NCBI RefSeq assembly: GCF_000092025.1
Contig: NC_003062.2
Location: 2,520,001 to 2,584,000 of the forward strand
DNA from: Agrobacterium fabrum str. C58
Lineage (GTDB): Bacteria; Pseudomonadota; Alphaproteobacteria; Rhizobiales; Rhizobiaceae
Direction of reading: 5' to 3'
DNA length: 64,000 nucleotides
Part shown: one piece after another, positions 36,795 through 46,054 of the stretch
How the letters are laid out: each line of letters starts with the position of its first letter
Numbering within the stretch: position 1 is the stretch's first letter
Made by a program: the position numbers and the translations under genes
Notes under the pieces: generated by a model
The model's input: the letters and a program-made list of their open reading frames with translations, nothing else
Told to the model about the DNA's origin: nothing
The model's database searches: none

Positions 36795-38135
36795 TCAGGC
36801 CTTGATGATGTGTTTTGCGGCGATATCCCGGCGCGCGAAGACATTTCGTGTATCGATGATCAGCGGCGCCCAGTCGCTAAGCGCGGCATAGTCGACATTG
36901 TCGTGATCCGTCGCGACAAGAACGGCATCGAAGCTGCCGATGGTCTCCCTGTCCCAGGATATGGATTTCATGCCCATAAGGTGGCTATATTCCCGGGTTT
37001 TCGGGATTTCCGCCACATAGGGATCGAAATAGGCCGCATCGCCACCGCGCTCCTGAATAAGCTCCAAGAGCTTCAGCGACGGACTTTCGCGAATGTCGGG
37101 CACGTTTTTCTTGTAAGCGAGACCGACGACCAGCACTTTCGAGCGGCTGAGCGCCTTCCCCGAATGGATATCCAGCGCTTCAGCAACCCGCCCGACGACA
37201 TGGCGCGGCATGCCGGTATTGATTTCGCCGGCAAGCTCGATGAACCGCGTCGGCAATTCATATTCGCGCGATTTCCAGGTGAGGTAGAAAGGGTCGATCG
37301 GTATGCAATGACCGCCGAGACCGGGACCGGGATAAAACGGCATGAAACCGAACGGCTTGGTTTTTGCCGCGTCGATCACTTCCCATATGTCGATGCCCAT
37401 CGCCTCGTAGACGACCTTGAGTTCGTTGACGAGCGCGATATTGACGGCACGGAAGACGTTTTCGGTGATTTTCACCGCCTCGGCCGTGGCATTGGTCGAA
37501 ACCGGAACGATCTTCTTCACCACTGAGCCGTAGAAGGCGGCCATCAGCTTTCCGGCAGCCTCGCCGTCACCGGCGACAACCTTCGGAATGGTCGAGGTCT
37601 CGAAATCGCGATTGCCCGGATCTTCCCGCTCGGGCGAAAAGCCGATGAAGAAATCGACGCCAGAGACGAGGCCGGTGCTCTCCAGAATGGTCTTCACCAC
37701 CCCGTCGGTCGTGCCAGGATAGGTGGTCGATTCCAGCACCACGAGCTGCCCCTTGCGCAGATGTGCGGCAATATCCCGGCAGGTCTTTTCGACATAAGAA
37801 AGGTCCGGCTCGCGATATTTCGTCAGCGGCGTCGGCACGCAAATGGCGATCACATCGCATTCGGCCAGCCTCAAAAAATCGCTGGTGGCAACGAAACCGT
37901 CATCCTGCCGCACACTTGCCAGCACCTCATCGGAAACCGCCTCGATATAGCTGCGGCCCGCTTCGATCGCGGTAATTTTACCGGGGTCGATGTCGAAACC
38001 GACGACCTTGAAACCGGCCTTAGCGACCGTCATGGCAAGCGGCAGGCCGACATAGCCGAGGCCGATCACCCCCGCTTTGGCGCTTTTGTTTTCGATGCTG
38101 GAAAGCAGGGTCCGGGAAATGTCTGGGGAAGTCAA
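36795..38135 (-). CDS. UDP-sugar 6-dehydrogenase (UDP-GlcNAc/UDP-glucose/GDP-mannose family)
   Basis: The 446-residue enzyme oxidises C6 of a nucleotide sugar to a uronate in two NAD steps. The N-terminal Rossmann motif is GVIGLGYVGLPLAMTVAKAG. The central part has ESTTYPGTTDGVV and FSPEREDPGN, segments typical of the WbpA-type UDP-N-acetylhexosamine branch. The catalytic cysteine lies in GPGLGGHCIPIDPFYL. The C-terminal UDP-binding domain includes VLVVGLAYKKNVPDIRESP. It supplies a charged sugar for surface glycans. It is divergent from the glycosyltransferase operon and co-transcribed with the small methyltransferase. Confidence 0.9.
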   Translation of the reverse strand: MTSPDISRTLLSSIENKSAKAGVIGLGYVGLPLAMTVAKAGFKVVGFDIDPGKITAIEAGRSYIEAVSDEVLASVRQDDGFVATSDFLRLAECDVIAICVPTPLTKYREPDLSYVEKTCRDIAAHLRKGQLVVLESTTYPGTTDGVVKTILESTGLVSGVDFFIGFSPEREDPGNRDFETSTIPKVVAGDGEAAGKLMAAFYGSVVKKIVPVSTNATAEAVKITENVFRAVNIALVNELKVVYEAMGIDIWEVIDAAKTKPFGFMPFYPGPGLGGHCIPIDPFYLTWKSREYELPTRFIELAGEINTGMPRHVVGRVAEALDIHSGKALSRSKVLVVGLAYKKNVPDIRESPSLKLLELIQERGGDAAYFDPYVAEIPKTREYSHLMGMKSISWDRETIGSFDAVLVATDHDNVDYAALSDWAPLIIDTRNVFARRDIAAKHIIKA

Positions 38136-38262
38136 AGCGTGTCACGCTCCGCGCATGTGCAAAAGATGCCTTTCAGTTGGGCAAGAATGACCGACCTGTC
38201 AAGGCTCGGCCCTTTCAAATTCCGGTTGACGCCCAAGCCGCAGGCGACGCACAACCATCCGC

Positions 38263-39360
38263 ATGAAGATCGCCTTTTATTCGCCGCTCAAGTCACCCTA
38301 CCATCCCGTTCCCTCCGGCGACCGGCTGATGGCCCGACTTTTGATGAAAGCGATGACGATGGCTGGCCATGAGGTTTTCGTCGCCTCGGAACTGCGCAGC
38401 TTTCTGAAACAGCCGGACGATCCGGCGCGGCCAGCGCTGATCGATGAGGCGGGACGCGAAATCGAAGCGATAGCGGAGCGCTGGCGGCAGGAGGGCGCAC
38501 CGGACCTCTGGTTTTGTTATCACCCCTATTACAAGGCTCCGGATTTGCTCGGCCCGGAACTCGTGCACCGTTTCGGCATCGCATATGTGACTGCAGAGGC
38601 ATCCTATTCGCCGAAACGCAACGGCATGGGCTGGCAGGCGATTCAGGACGGGTTGCTCGCCGCATTGAACGGGGCCGCGGTCAATATCTGCTTCACCGCG
38701 CGGGACCGTGAAGGGCTTGTGCGCGCTTCCCCCACCCTGCAATGGGCGATATTGCCACCATTCATCGACGCCGGGGCATTTCTCAGCAACATACCCCGGC
38801 CGGAGCCCGCAAGGCTGATCACCGTCGCCATGATGCGGGCGGGCGACAAGCTCTCGAGCTATCGTACCCTGTCCGAAGCGCTGGCTTTACTGCCTGAGAC
38901 TCTCGACTGGACGCTGGATATCATCGGCGACGGCCCGGAACGCGCGGCCGTGGAGACGATGTTCAGCGCGTTTCCCGATCATCGCCTTGGCTGGCACGGG
39001 GAAAAAAGCCCGACAGAAATCGCGACACTTCTTTCAAAAGCTTCCCTTTATGTCTGGCCGGGTCATGGCGAGGCCTATGGTCTCGCCTATCTCGAAGCGC
39101 AGGCCGCCGGTCTGCCTGTCGTGGCCGAAAAAGTCGCCGGCGTTCCCGAGGTGGTAAAATCCGGCACGACAGGATTACTGACACCGGAAAATGATACAGC
39201 CGCTTACGCCGAGGCAATCAGGACCCTGCTCGGCGATGACAGACAGCGTGAGGAGCTGGCAAAAGCGGCCCGCCAGTTCGTCATCAATGAACGATCTCTG
39301 GAAAACGCCGCAACGACGCTGAACCAAATTCTTTTGCAGGCAAAGGCACGAAGATCATGA
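38263..39360 (+). CDS. Glycosyltransferase family 4
   Basis: The 365-residue cytosolic GT-B enzyme begins MKIAFYSPLKSPYHPVPSGDRLMARLL. Its C-terminal half has the retaining GT4 donor-binding region: KASLYVWPGHGEAYGLAYLEAQAAGLPVV, with the E-x7-E pattern, and then GVPEVVKSGTTGLL. No membrane helix is present. It uses a nucleotide sugar to extend a glycan or lipid-linked intermediate. Its stop overlaps the deacetylase start as ATGA, so the two steps are coupled. Donor and acceptor are unknown. Confidence 0.88.
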   Translation: MKIAFYSPLKSPYHPVPSGDRLMARLLMKAMTMAGHEVFVASELRSFLKQPDDPARPALIDEAGREIEAIAERWRQEGAPDLWFCYHPYYKAPDLLGPELVHRFGIAYVTAEASYSPKRNGMGWQAIQDGLLAALNGAAVNICFTARDREGLVRASPTLQWAILPPFIDAGAFLSNIPRPEPARLITVAMMRAGDKLSSYRTLSEALALLPETLDWTLDIIGDGPERAAVETMFSAFPDHRLGWHGEKSPTEIATLLSKASLYVWPGHGEAYGLAYLEAQAAGLPVVAEKVAGVPEVVKSGTTGLLTPENDTAAYAEAIRTLLGDDRQREELAKAARQFVINERSLENAATTLNQILLQAKARRS

Positions 39361-40100
39361 GTCTGAAAAAACTCACCGCGGCACTGGATGAATGCAGTCG
39401 GCGCGGCATAAAGGCCGATCTCTGGCTGCGGGACGACGATGCGGTGGAACCGACGCTCGCTCTCGACATACTGCTTGATCTTTGCGGTAGCTTTTCCGTC
39501 CCTGTTACGCTCGCGGTCATTCCCGAGATGACGACGGATAAGCTTGCGACACATCTGGATGCCTCGGATATTGCTGACGTCGCCGTCCATGGCTGGTCAC
39601 ATGTGAATTACGCCGGGGACAAGGAAAAGAAACAGGAACTCGGGCCGCATCGCGACCCGGCCATCGTGCTTGATGAATTGCAATCCGGACTGGATAAGCT
39701 CCACGACCTGCATGGCAGGCGTCTTGTGCCGATGCTGGTGCCGCCGTGGAATCGTGTCGATGCCGGTATCGTGACGAGTTTGGCGGATATCGGATATCGC
39801 GCTTTATCCGTCTTCGGCCCCGAGAAAAACACCGTGCCGCCGTGCCTGAACACCCATGTCGATGTCATCGACTGGCACGGCAGCCGCGGCGGCCGTGACA
39901 ATGATATCCTGTTTTCCGAGACCGCAGCCCGCATACTGCGCACCGCCGAAGAGGGCGGCACGACCGGTATCCTCACCCATCATCTTGTGCATGACGATAC
40001 TGTCTGGCGCTTCCTGCGGCAGCTTTTCGAGGTGACGACAGGGCATCCCGCCGCCCGCTGGCGTTCCTCGAACGATCTCGTCAACGAGATATCACCATGA
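39357..40100 (+). CDS. Polysaccharide deacetylase-like (NodB fold) protein
   Basis: The 247-residue protein shows a NodB-type metal site: the aspartates of WLRDDDA (residues about 23-29), a HxxxH pair in VAVHGWSHVN, and the later PPWNRVD and LTHHLVHDD blocks. These enzymes remove N-acetyl groups from glycans, leaving free amines. It lacks a signal peptide, so it would act on a cytosolic precursor. The coupled GT4 gene upstream suggests that the freshly added amino sugar is the substrate. Its end overlaps the convergent GT32 gene by 9 bases. Confidence 0.83.
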   Translation: MSLKKLTAALDECSRRGIKADLWLRDDDAVEPTLALDILLDLCGSFSVPVTLAVIPEMTTDKLATHLDASDIADVAVHGWSHVNYAGDKEKKQELGPHRDPAIVLDELQSGLDKLHDLHGRRLVPMLVPPWNRVDAGIVTSLADIGYRALSVFGPEKNTVPPCLNTHVDVIDWHGSRGGRDNDILFSETAARILRTAEEGGTTGILTHHLVHDDTVWRFLRQLFEVTTGHPAARWRSSNDLVNEISP

Positions 40101-41054
40101 CTTCCAGGCGATCAGCATCCCGCTGTCCTGCGTGGCAAGTTCCCGCCTGATCGCCTCCACCTCCTCCAGCGGTGCGCGGTCGGCAAGGGTCACGGCGACA
40201 AACGACGCCGGCGCAAGGCTGATACTGCCCGCCCGGGCGATGACGGTGAAGATCAGCGGACCGGTCGACCACCAGGCCGGCGCACGCGGCATTTCCTCGA
40301 TGATCCCTGGAAAGGAATCGAGCATCTTGCGAAAGACCGGATGTCCGGCTGGGGCAGCAATGAAGGAATTGGCAAGCAGCATGCTCCCCTGCCCCGTATC
40401 GCGCGGCGTTTTTTCGTCAAACGCCGTCAGCCCTGCCAGAGGCACGAAAGCATCGAAACTCCTATCGTCGCGCGCCGGATACCAGTCGCAGTCGAGATAG
40501 ATACCGCCAAAACGCTCCAGCAGGATGTAACGCGCCACGTCCACCGCGCCGGGATAATCGCCCTCACTGAGCATCCTGTTAAAGATGGCATTCGAAAACA
40601 CACCCTCCCGCTCAAGATCTGCCTCCCGCCAGAGTCGATAGTCGTAACCATGCCGCGCGGCATGGGCGGCCCAGGCTTTGACCGATATCGGCGGCGCTTT
40701 TTCCCCGATCCATATCTGGTGAATGAGCCGCGGCACATCCTCCCGGCTTTTGCGATTAATCATGCGCCGGTCTTCGGCGGAAAACTGCGTATATTTTGCC
40801 AGCATATCCGGCGGCGGAACCAGCGTATATTGATAACCGATCCTGGCAACCAGATCGCCTTCGGCCTTGGCGAGGCGCAGCCGCGCGGCATGCAGTCGGC
40901 GCGGCAGGCCCAGCACAGTTCGCTCGCCCATCAGATGCGCGTCCTTTGCTGCAACCAACGATAAGAGAAGCGCGTCTGCTTCCGCATATTGCCCTTCATT
41001 TTGCAACTGCCGGGCCTTATCGAACTGAGCGTCGTAATATTTCTTGTCGGACAT
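40092..41054 (-). CDS. Glycosyltransferase family 32-like (DXD sugar-binding) protein
   Basis: The 320-residue protein has a helical N-terminal region (about 1-60, TPR-like spacing in KARQLQNEGQYAEADALLLSLV) followed by a GT-A domain. RLIHQIWIGEKAPP and the DXD motif in GGIYLDCDWYPARDD are diagnostic of the OCH1/GT32 group, and DVARYILLERFGGIY precedes the DXD. It would transfer a hexose to a surface or storage glycan. It is convergent with the deacetylase and divergent from the ABC transporter genes. Confidence 0.85.
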   Translation of the reverse strand: MSDKKYYDAQFDKARQLQNEGQYAEADALLLSLVAAKDAHLMGERTVLGLPRRLHAARLRLAKAEGDLVARIGYQYTLVPPPDMLAKYTQFSAEDRRMINRKSREDVPRLIHQIWIGEKAPPISVKAWAAHAARHGYDYRLWREADLEREGVFSNAIFNRMLSEGDYPGAVDVARYILLERFGGIYLDCDWYPARDDRSFDAFVPLAGLTAFDEKTPRDTGQGSMLLANSFIAAPAGHPVFRKMLDSFPGIIEEMPRAPAWWSTGPLIFTVIARAGSISLAPASFVAVTLADRAPLEEVEAIRRELATQDSGMLIAWKSW

Positions 41055-41263
41055 GGATCCTCATTCAAAAGCGCCCGTTAACATAGCACCAAACATGCAC
41101 GGTCGGGCAAGCCGCCACATTTCGGAAGCCGGCTTTGAATTTGCTAAACAATTCAATGTTTCAGAGGCATAGACAGACAACAAACCCTGCGATAACGTGA
41201 GTTTAAGCCCTCCTGAACAATTGTCACAAGGCAAGATAAAGAGACGGCAAGGAACCTTTTGGC

Positions 41264-43156
41264 ATGAGCGCTGGCGCAGATTTGCTCCGTATTGAAAATC
41301 TGCGGGTCTCTTTTTCTCTCATGGGCGGCACCATTGATGCCGTCAGGGATACCAGCCTGCGCATTCTCCCGGGAAAAGTGACGGCTCTTGTCGGCGAATC
41401 CGGCTCGGGAAAGTCCGTCATCGGCCAGACCATCATGGGCATCCATCCCAAAACGGCGCGGGTGAACGGCCGCGTGCTGTTTACCGACCCTGAAAACGCC
41501 GCCGCCGGCCCCATCGATCTGCTGCAATTGCCGAAGGACGGCCGGGAAATCCGCTCGATCCGTGGCAATCGCATCGGTCTGATTTTTCAGGAGCCCATGA
41601 CCTCCTTTTCGCCGCTGCACACCATCGGCAACCAGATCGATGAAGCGCTCAGAATCCACAGCATCCTGTCGCCGGCAGAGCGCGCGGAAAAAATGTATGA
41701 AACACTCGATCTCGTAGGGTTTTCCAAACCCAAGAAGGTCGTGAACATGTATCCCTTCGAACTGTCGGGCGGCATGCGCCAGCGTGCCATGATCGCCATG
41801 GCACTCATCTGTCGGCCTGCACTTTTGATTGCGGATGAGCCGACAACCGCGCTGGATGTGACGATACAGGCACAAATCCTCAAGCTGCTGCGCGATCTCC
41901 AGAGCAGGCTGAATATGAGCATGCTGCTCATCACCCACGATCTCGGTGTTGTCGCTAACATCGCCGACGAAGTGGCCGTGATCTATCAGGGCGAGATCAT
42001 GGAAGCCGGCACGGTCGATGACATTTTCAAGGCGCCGGGCCATCCATATCTCAAGGGCCTGATGGCCGCCGTACCGCATTTCGACATGAAGCCCGGCGAA
42101 AGGCTGAAGGCGCTGCGCGAAATCAAGGTGGACCACGAAAGCCTCGTCGGCAAAAAGACCGCCGCGGTCAACAAAACCCCCGGCCCGCTTCTGACCGTCG
42201 ACAACATCAGCAAGACCTTCACGACCCGCAAATCCAGCTGGTTCCGCAAAAGCGACGCCAATGCCACGAAGGCGGTCAACAGCGTCAGTTTTGAAATCTG
42301 TCGCGGCGAATGCCTCGGGCTGGTCGGCGAAAGCGGCAGCGGCAAGACCACCGTCAGTAAAATCCTCATGCGCGCCGTCCGGCCGGATGAGGGTTCGATA
42401 ACCTTTCACCGGCCGGAAGGCGATATCGACGTCCTCAATGCGAAGGACGGTGATCTCAAAGAGCTGCGGTCGAAGATACAGATGGTCTTCCAGGACCCGA
42501 TTTCATCGCTGTCTCCCCGCATGACCGTCGGCAATATCCTGAGCGAGCCGCTCGAAATCCACGGGCGGGGCGATGCGAAATACCGCGCGGAAAAAGTCCG
42601 TGGTCTCGTCAGGGCGATCGGCCTCGGCGAAAGCGCGCTGAACCGCTATCCCCATAGTTTCTCTGGCGGCCAGAGGCAGCGTATCGGCATTGCCCGCGCC
42701 CTGGCGCTCGGTCCCGAATTGCTGATCTGCGATGAACCCGTCTCCGCTCTCGATGTCTCGGTGCAGGCGCAGATCCTCAATCTGCTGAAGGATTTGCAGC
42801 AGGATCTCGGGCTCACCTATCTCTTCATCTCGCATAATCTCGCGGTGGTGGACTATATGGCAGACCGCGTGGCCGTGATGTGCGAGGGCCGTATCGTGGA
42901 ACTGGCACCGCGGGAAATCCTGATGCGCTCCCCGATTCACCCCTATACGAAATCTCTGCTGGCCGCCGTGCCTTTCCCCGATCTCGATCGTCCGCTCGAT
43001 TTCCGCACCATCGGCAAGATCAGCGCGACAGGCAAATTCGACTGGGGTAAGCAGTTCCGGGACGAGGGTGATTGCGAGATGATATCAGCCGATCTCGGCG
43101 AAGGCCATTTCGTCCTTGCCAACGGCAATGCCGATATCAGGGAGCTTCGCCCTTGA
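41264..43156 (+). CDS. Peptide-type ABC importer, fused double ATPase (YejF/DppDF-like)
   Basis: The 630-residue protein joins two oligopeptide-type ATPase domains. The first has GESGSGKSVIGQ, signature LSGGMRQRAMIAMAL and Walker B LLIADEPTTALD. The second (from about residue 305) has GESGSGKTTVSK, FSGGQRQRIGIARAL and LLICDEPVSALD. Both active sites look intact. Such fusions power importers of peptides, microcin-like molecules or oligosaccharides together with two permeases. The next gene starts on a TTG overlapping its stop, giving the unusual order ATPase, binding protein, permease, permease. Confidence 0.93.
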   Translation: MSAGADLLRIENLRVSFSLMGGTIDAVRDTSLRILPGKVTALVGESGSGKSVIGQTIMGIHPKTARVNGRVLFTDPENAAAGPIDLLQLPKDGREIRSIRGNRIGLIFQEPMTSFSPLHTIGNQIDEALRIHSILSPAERAEKMYETLDLVGFSKPKKVVNMYPFELSGGMRQRAMIAMALICRPALLIADEPTTALDVTIQAQILKLLRDLQSRLNMSMLLITHDLGVVANIADEVAVIYQGEIMEAGTVDDIFKAPGHPYLKGLMAAVPHFDMKPGERLKALREIKVDHESLVGKKTAAVNKTPGPLLTVDNISKTFTTRKSSWFRKSDANATKAVNSVSFEICRGECLGLVGESGSGKTTVSKILMRAVRPDEGSITFHRPEGDIDVLNAKDGDLKELRSKIQMVFQDPISSLSPRMTVGNILSEPLEIHGRGDAKYRAEKVRGLVRAIGLGESALNRYPHSFSGGQRQRIGIARALALGPELLICDEPVSALDVSVQAQILNLLKDLQQDLGLTYLFISHNLAVVDYMADRVAVMCEGRIVELAPREILMRSPIHPYTKSLLAAVPFPDLDRPLDFRTIGKISATGKFDWGKQFRDEGDCEMISADLGEGHFVLANGNADIRELRP

Positions 43157-45054
43157 TCACGCGCCGCACCACGCTCGCCTTGCTGGCCTCCGTCTTCCTG
43201 CCGGCCTATGCGCGCGCCGCCTATGTCGACCCGGCCTATTTCAAGGACAAACGCGAAAAGGGCGAATTGCCCGACGTGGCCGAGCGCCTGCCGAAAAACC
43301 CGCGCGTCATCGACATGAAAGCGCTTGGCCGCGAACCGGGAAAACATGGCGGCTCGGTGCGCATGCTCATTGGCGGACAGCGTGACATCCGGCTCATGCC
43401 GATCAGCAACTATGCCCGCCTTGTCGGTTATGACGAAAAATTCGAACTGCATCCGGACATCCTCGAAAGCTACGAGGTTCAGGAAGAGCGCATCTTCACC
43501 TTCAAGCTGCGCGAGGGCCACAAATGGTCCGATGGCAGCGACTTCACTTCCGAGGATTTCCGGTATTTCTGGGAGGATGTCGCCCTCAACAAGGAAATTC
43601 ACAAGGGCGGTCCACCGATCGAACTTCTGGTCAACAATAATCCACCGCTGATCGAAGTCGTCGACCGGCTGACGGTGCGTTACACTTGGGAAGGCCCGAA
43701 CCCGGATTTCCTGGCAAAGCTCGCGGCGGCCTCGCCTGCGCGGCTGTTCCTTCCCGCCGCTTACATGAAGCAGTTCCACGTCAAATATCAGACCGCGGAA
43801 AATCTCGCCAAGCTTATCAAGAAGAACAAGGCGGATGACTGGAGCGGGCTGCATATCAAGATGTCACGGCAGGTCCGGCCGGAGAACCCCGCTTTGCCGA
43901 CTCTCGACGCATGGCGAAACACGACCTCGCCGCCGGCCGAGCAATTCGTGTTCGAGCGCAACCCCTATTATCACCGCGTCGACGAAAACGGCCTGCAACT
44001 GCCTTATCTCGACCGTTTCCTGCTGAACGTCACCTCCTCCGATATCATCTCGGCCAAAACGGCATCGGGCGATAGCGACCTGCAATATTTCGGCCTCGAT
44101 TTCGCCGATTACACTTTCCTGAAGGATGCGGAAAAGCGTTTCCCCCTGAAGGTCAATCTCTACAAACGCTCTCAAGGCTCGCGCATCGCGCTGCTGCCCA
44201 ATCTCAATTGCGCCGATCCGGTCTGGCGCACCGCTTTCCAGGACGTGCGCGTGCGCCGCGCCCTGTCGCTCGCGATCAACCGGCATGAAATCAACATGGT
44301 CTGCTTTTACGGATTGGCCAAGGAAAGCGCCGACACCGTGCTCCCGGAAAGTCCGCTTTACCGGCAGGAATTTGCGGACGCCTGGAGCGCTTTCGATCGT
44401 GCGGCGGCCAACAGGCTGCTCGATGAAGCGGGTTTCGACAAGCGCGACAATGCCGGCCTTCGGCTCCTGCCGGATGGTCGACCCGCCTATATCATCGTCG
44501 AAACGACAGGCGAAAGCACACTCGAAACCGATGTCATGGAACTGGTGACGGATCACTGGCGACATATCGGCATTGCGGTTTCGGTGCGCCCCACCCAGCG
44601 CGACGTCTTCCGCAAGCGCGCGATGGGCGGCGAGGTGCTGATGTCGGTATGGATGGGCATGGACAATGGCGTGCCCACACCTGACATGCTGCCTTCCGGT
44701 CTCGCGCCCACTGGCGACGATCAGCTGCAATGGCCGGTCTGGGGCATTCATTATCTGTCCGGCGGCCGCGAGGGCAAGGAGCCCGACCTGCCGGAGGCGG
44801 CGCATCTTCTCAATCTCCTCAAAAAATGGCGCAGAAGCGTCACCGAGGAAGAACGGGAGGCGATCTGGCTGGAAATGCTCGGTATTTATACCCAGCAGGT
44901 GTTTTCGATCGGCATCGTCAACGGCGCGCTGCAACCCGTCGTCCATGTCAAACGCATGCGAAATGTGCCGGACAAGGCGCTTTTCGGTTATGAGCCCACA
45001 TCCTATCTCGGCGTCTATATGCCGGATGCCTTCTGGTATGACGGAGACGCCTGA
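43153..45054 (+). CDS. Family 5 solute-binding protein of the peptide-type ABC importer
   Basis: The 633-residue periplasmic protein belongs to the oligopeptide/oligosaccharide-binding family 5. The probable TTG start at 43153, overlapping the ATPase stop, gives a signal peptide ITRRTTLALLASVFLPAYARAA with a twin-arginine-like TRRTTL, which suggests Tat export. The family pattern FKLREGHKWSDGSDFTSEDF appears at about residues 115-135 and DVRVRRALSLAINRHEIN at about 360-378. An internal ATG at 43072 lies within the ATPase gene and would destroy the signal. The ligand is unknown; position among glycan genes makes an oligosaccharide or muropeptide as likely as a peptide. Confidence 0.88.
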   Translation: MITRRTTLALLASVFLPAYARAAYVDPAYFKDKREKGELPDVAERLPKNPRVIDMKALGREPGKHGGSVRMLIGGQRDIRLMPISNYARLVGYDEKFELHPDILESYEVQEERIFTFKLREGHKWSDGSDFTSEDFRYFWEDVALNKEIHKGGPPIELLVNNNPPLIEVVDRLTVRYTWEGPNPDFLAKLAAASPARLFLPAAYMKQFHVKYQTAENLAKLIKKNKADDWSGLHIKMSRQVRPENPALPTLDAWRNTTSPPAEQFVFERNPYYHRVDENGLQLPYLDRFLLNVTSSDIISAKTASGDSDLQYFGLDFADYTFLKDAEKRFPLKVNLYKRSQGSRIALLPNLNCADPVWRTAFQDVRVRRALSLAINRHEINMVCFYGLAKESADTVLPESPLYRQEFADAWSAFDRAAANRLLDEAGFDKRDNAGLRLLPDGRPAYIIVETTGESTLETDVMELVTDHWRHIGIAVSVRPTQRDVFRKRAMGGEVLMSVWMGMDNGVPTPDMLPSGLAPTGDDQLQWPVWGIHYLSGGREGKEPDLPEAAHLLNLLKKWRRSVTEEEREAIWLEMLGIYTQQVFSIGIVNGALQPVVHVKRMRNVPDKALFGYEPTSYLGVYMPDAFWYDGDA

Positions 45055-45055
45055 T

Positions 45056-46054
45056 ATGCTGCGGTATATAATCAAGCGCATCCTCGTCATGATCCCCACG
45101 CTGATCCTGATCTCGATGCTGGTCTTCACCATCATCGAACTGCCGCCGGGCGATTATTTCGAAAGCTACGTCGCCGAGCTGCGCGCGATGGGCGAGACGG
45201 CAAACCTTGCCGAAATCGAGGAATTGCGCACCCGTTACGGTTTCGATCAGCCGGCACCGATCCGCTATTTCCGCTGGGCGACCGGCATGCTGGTCGGCGA
45301 TTTCGGTTATTCCTTCGAATATCAGCTGCCGGTCAGCGATGTGGTGGGAGACCGCCTCTGGCTGACGGTTCTGGTCTCCTTCGTCACCATCATCGTCACC
45401 TGGATTCTTGCCTTTCCAATCGGCATCTATTCCGCCACGCATAAATACAGCTGGGGCGATTACGGGCTCACCTTCCTCGGCCTGCTCGGCATCGCCATTC
45501 CCAACTTCATGCTGGCACTGATCCTGATGTATTTCGCCAATATCTGGTTCGGCATCTCCATCGGCCATCTGATGGACCGGGAATATCTGAACCAGGCGAT
45601 GAGCTGGGCGAAGTTCAAATCGATCCTCGAACATATCTGGATCCCCGTCCTCATCATCGGAACGGCAGGCACTGCCGGCATGATCCGCCGCCTGCGCGCC
45701 AATCTGCTGGACGAGTTGCAGAAACAATATGTGGTGACAGCCCGCGCCAAGGGGCTGCACCCCTTTAAGGTGCTGATCAAATATCCGCTGCGCATGGCGC
45801 TGAATTTCTTCATTTCGGATATCGGCTCGATCCTGCCCGCCATCATCTCAGGCGCTGAAATCACCGCCGTCGTTCTGTCGCTCGAAACCACTGGCCCCAT
45901 GCTCATCCGGGCTTTGCAAAGCCAGGATATGTATCTTGCCGGCTCGTTCCTGATGTTCCTGGCTTTCCTGACGGTGATCGGCGTTCTGGTGTCGGATATC
46001 GCCCTTGCCATACTCGACCCGCGCATCCGCTTCGGAGGTGGTAACGTCAAATGA
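45056..46054 (+). CDS. Peptide-type ABC importer, permease 1 (DppB/YejB-like)
   Basis: The 332-residue inner-membrane protein begins MLRYIIKRILVMIPTLILIS, the usual first helix of DppB-type permeases, and has about six helices. The ATPase-docking loop is in ARAKGLHPFKVLIKYPLRMAL. A periplasmic loop ELRAMGETANLAEIEELRTRYG follows helix 1, as in YejB. The ATG at 45056 follows the binding-protein stop by one base and its stop overlaps the next permease as ATGA. Confidence 0.93.
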   Translation: MLRYIIKRILVMIPTLILISMLVFTIIELPPGDYFESYVAELRAMGETANLAEIEELRTRYGFDQPAPIRYFRWATGMLVGDFGYSFEYQLPVSDVVGDRLWLTVLVSFVTIIVTWILAFPIGIYSATHKYSWGDYGLTFLGLLGIAIPNFMLALILMYFANIWFGISIGHLMDREYLNQAMSWAKFKSILEHIWIPVLIIGTAGTAGMIRRLRANLLDELQKQYVVTARAKGLHPFKVLIKYPLRMALNFFISDIGSILPAIISGAEITAVVLSLETTGPMLIRALQSQDMYLAGSFLMFLAFLTVIGVLVSDIALAILDPRIRFGGGNVK

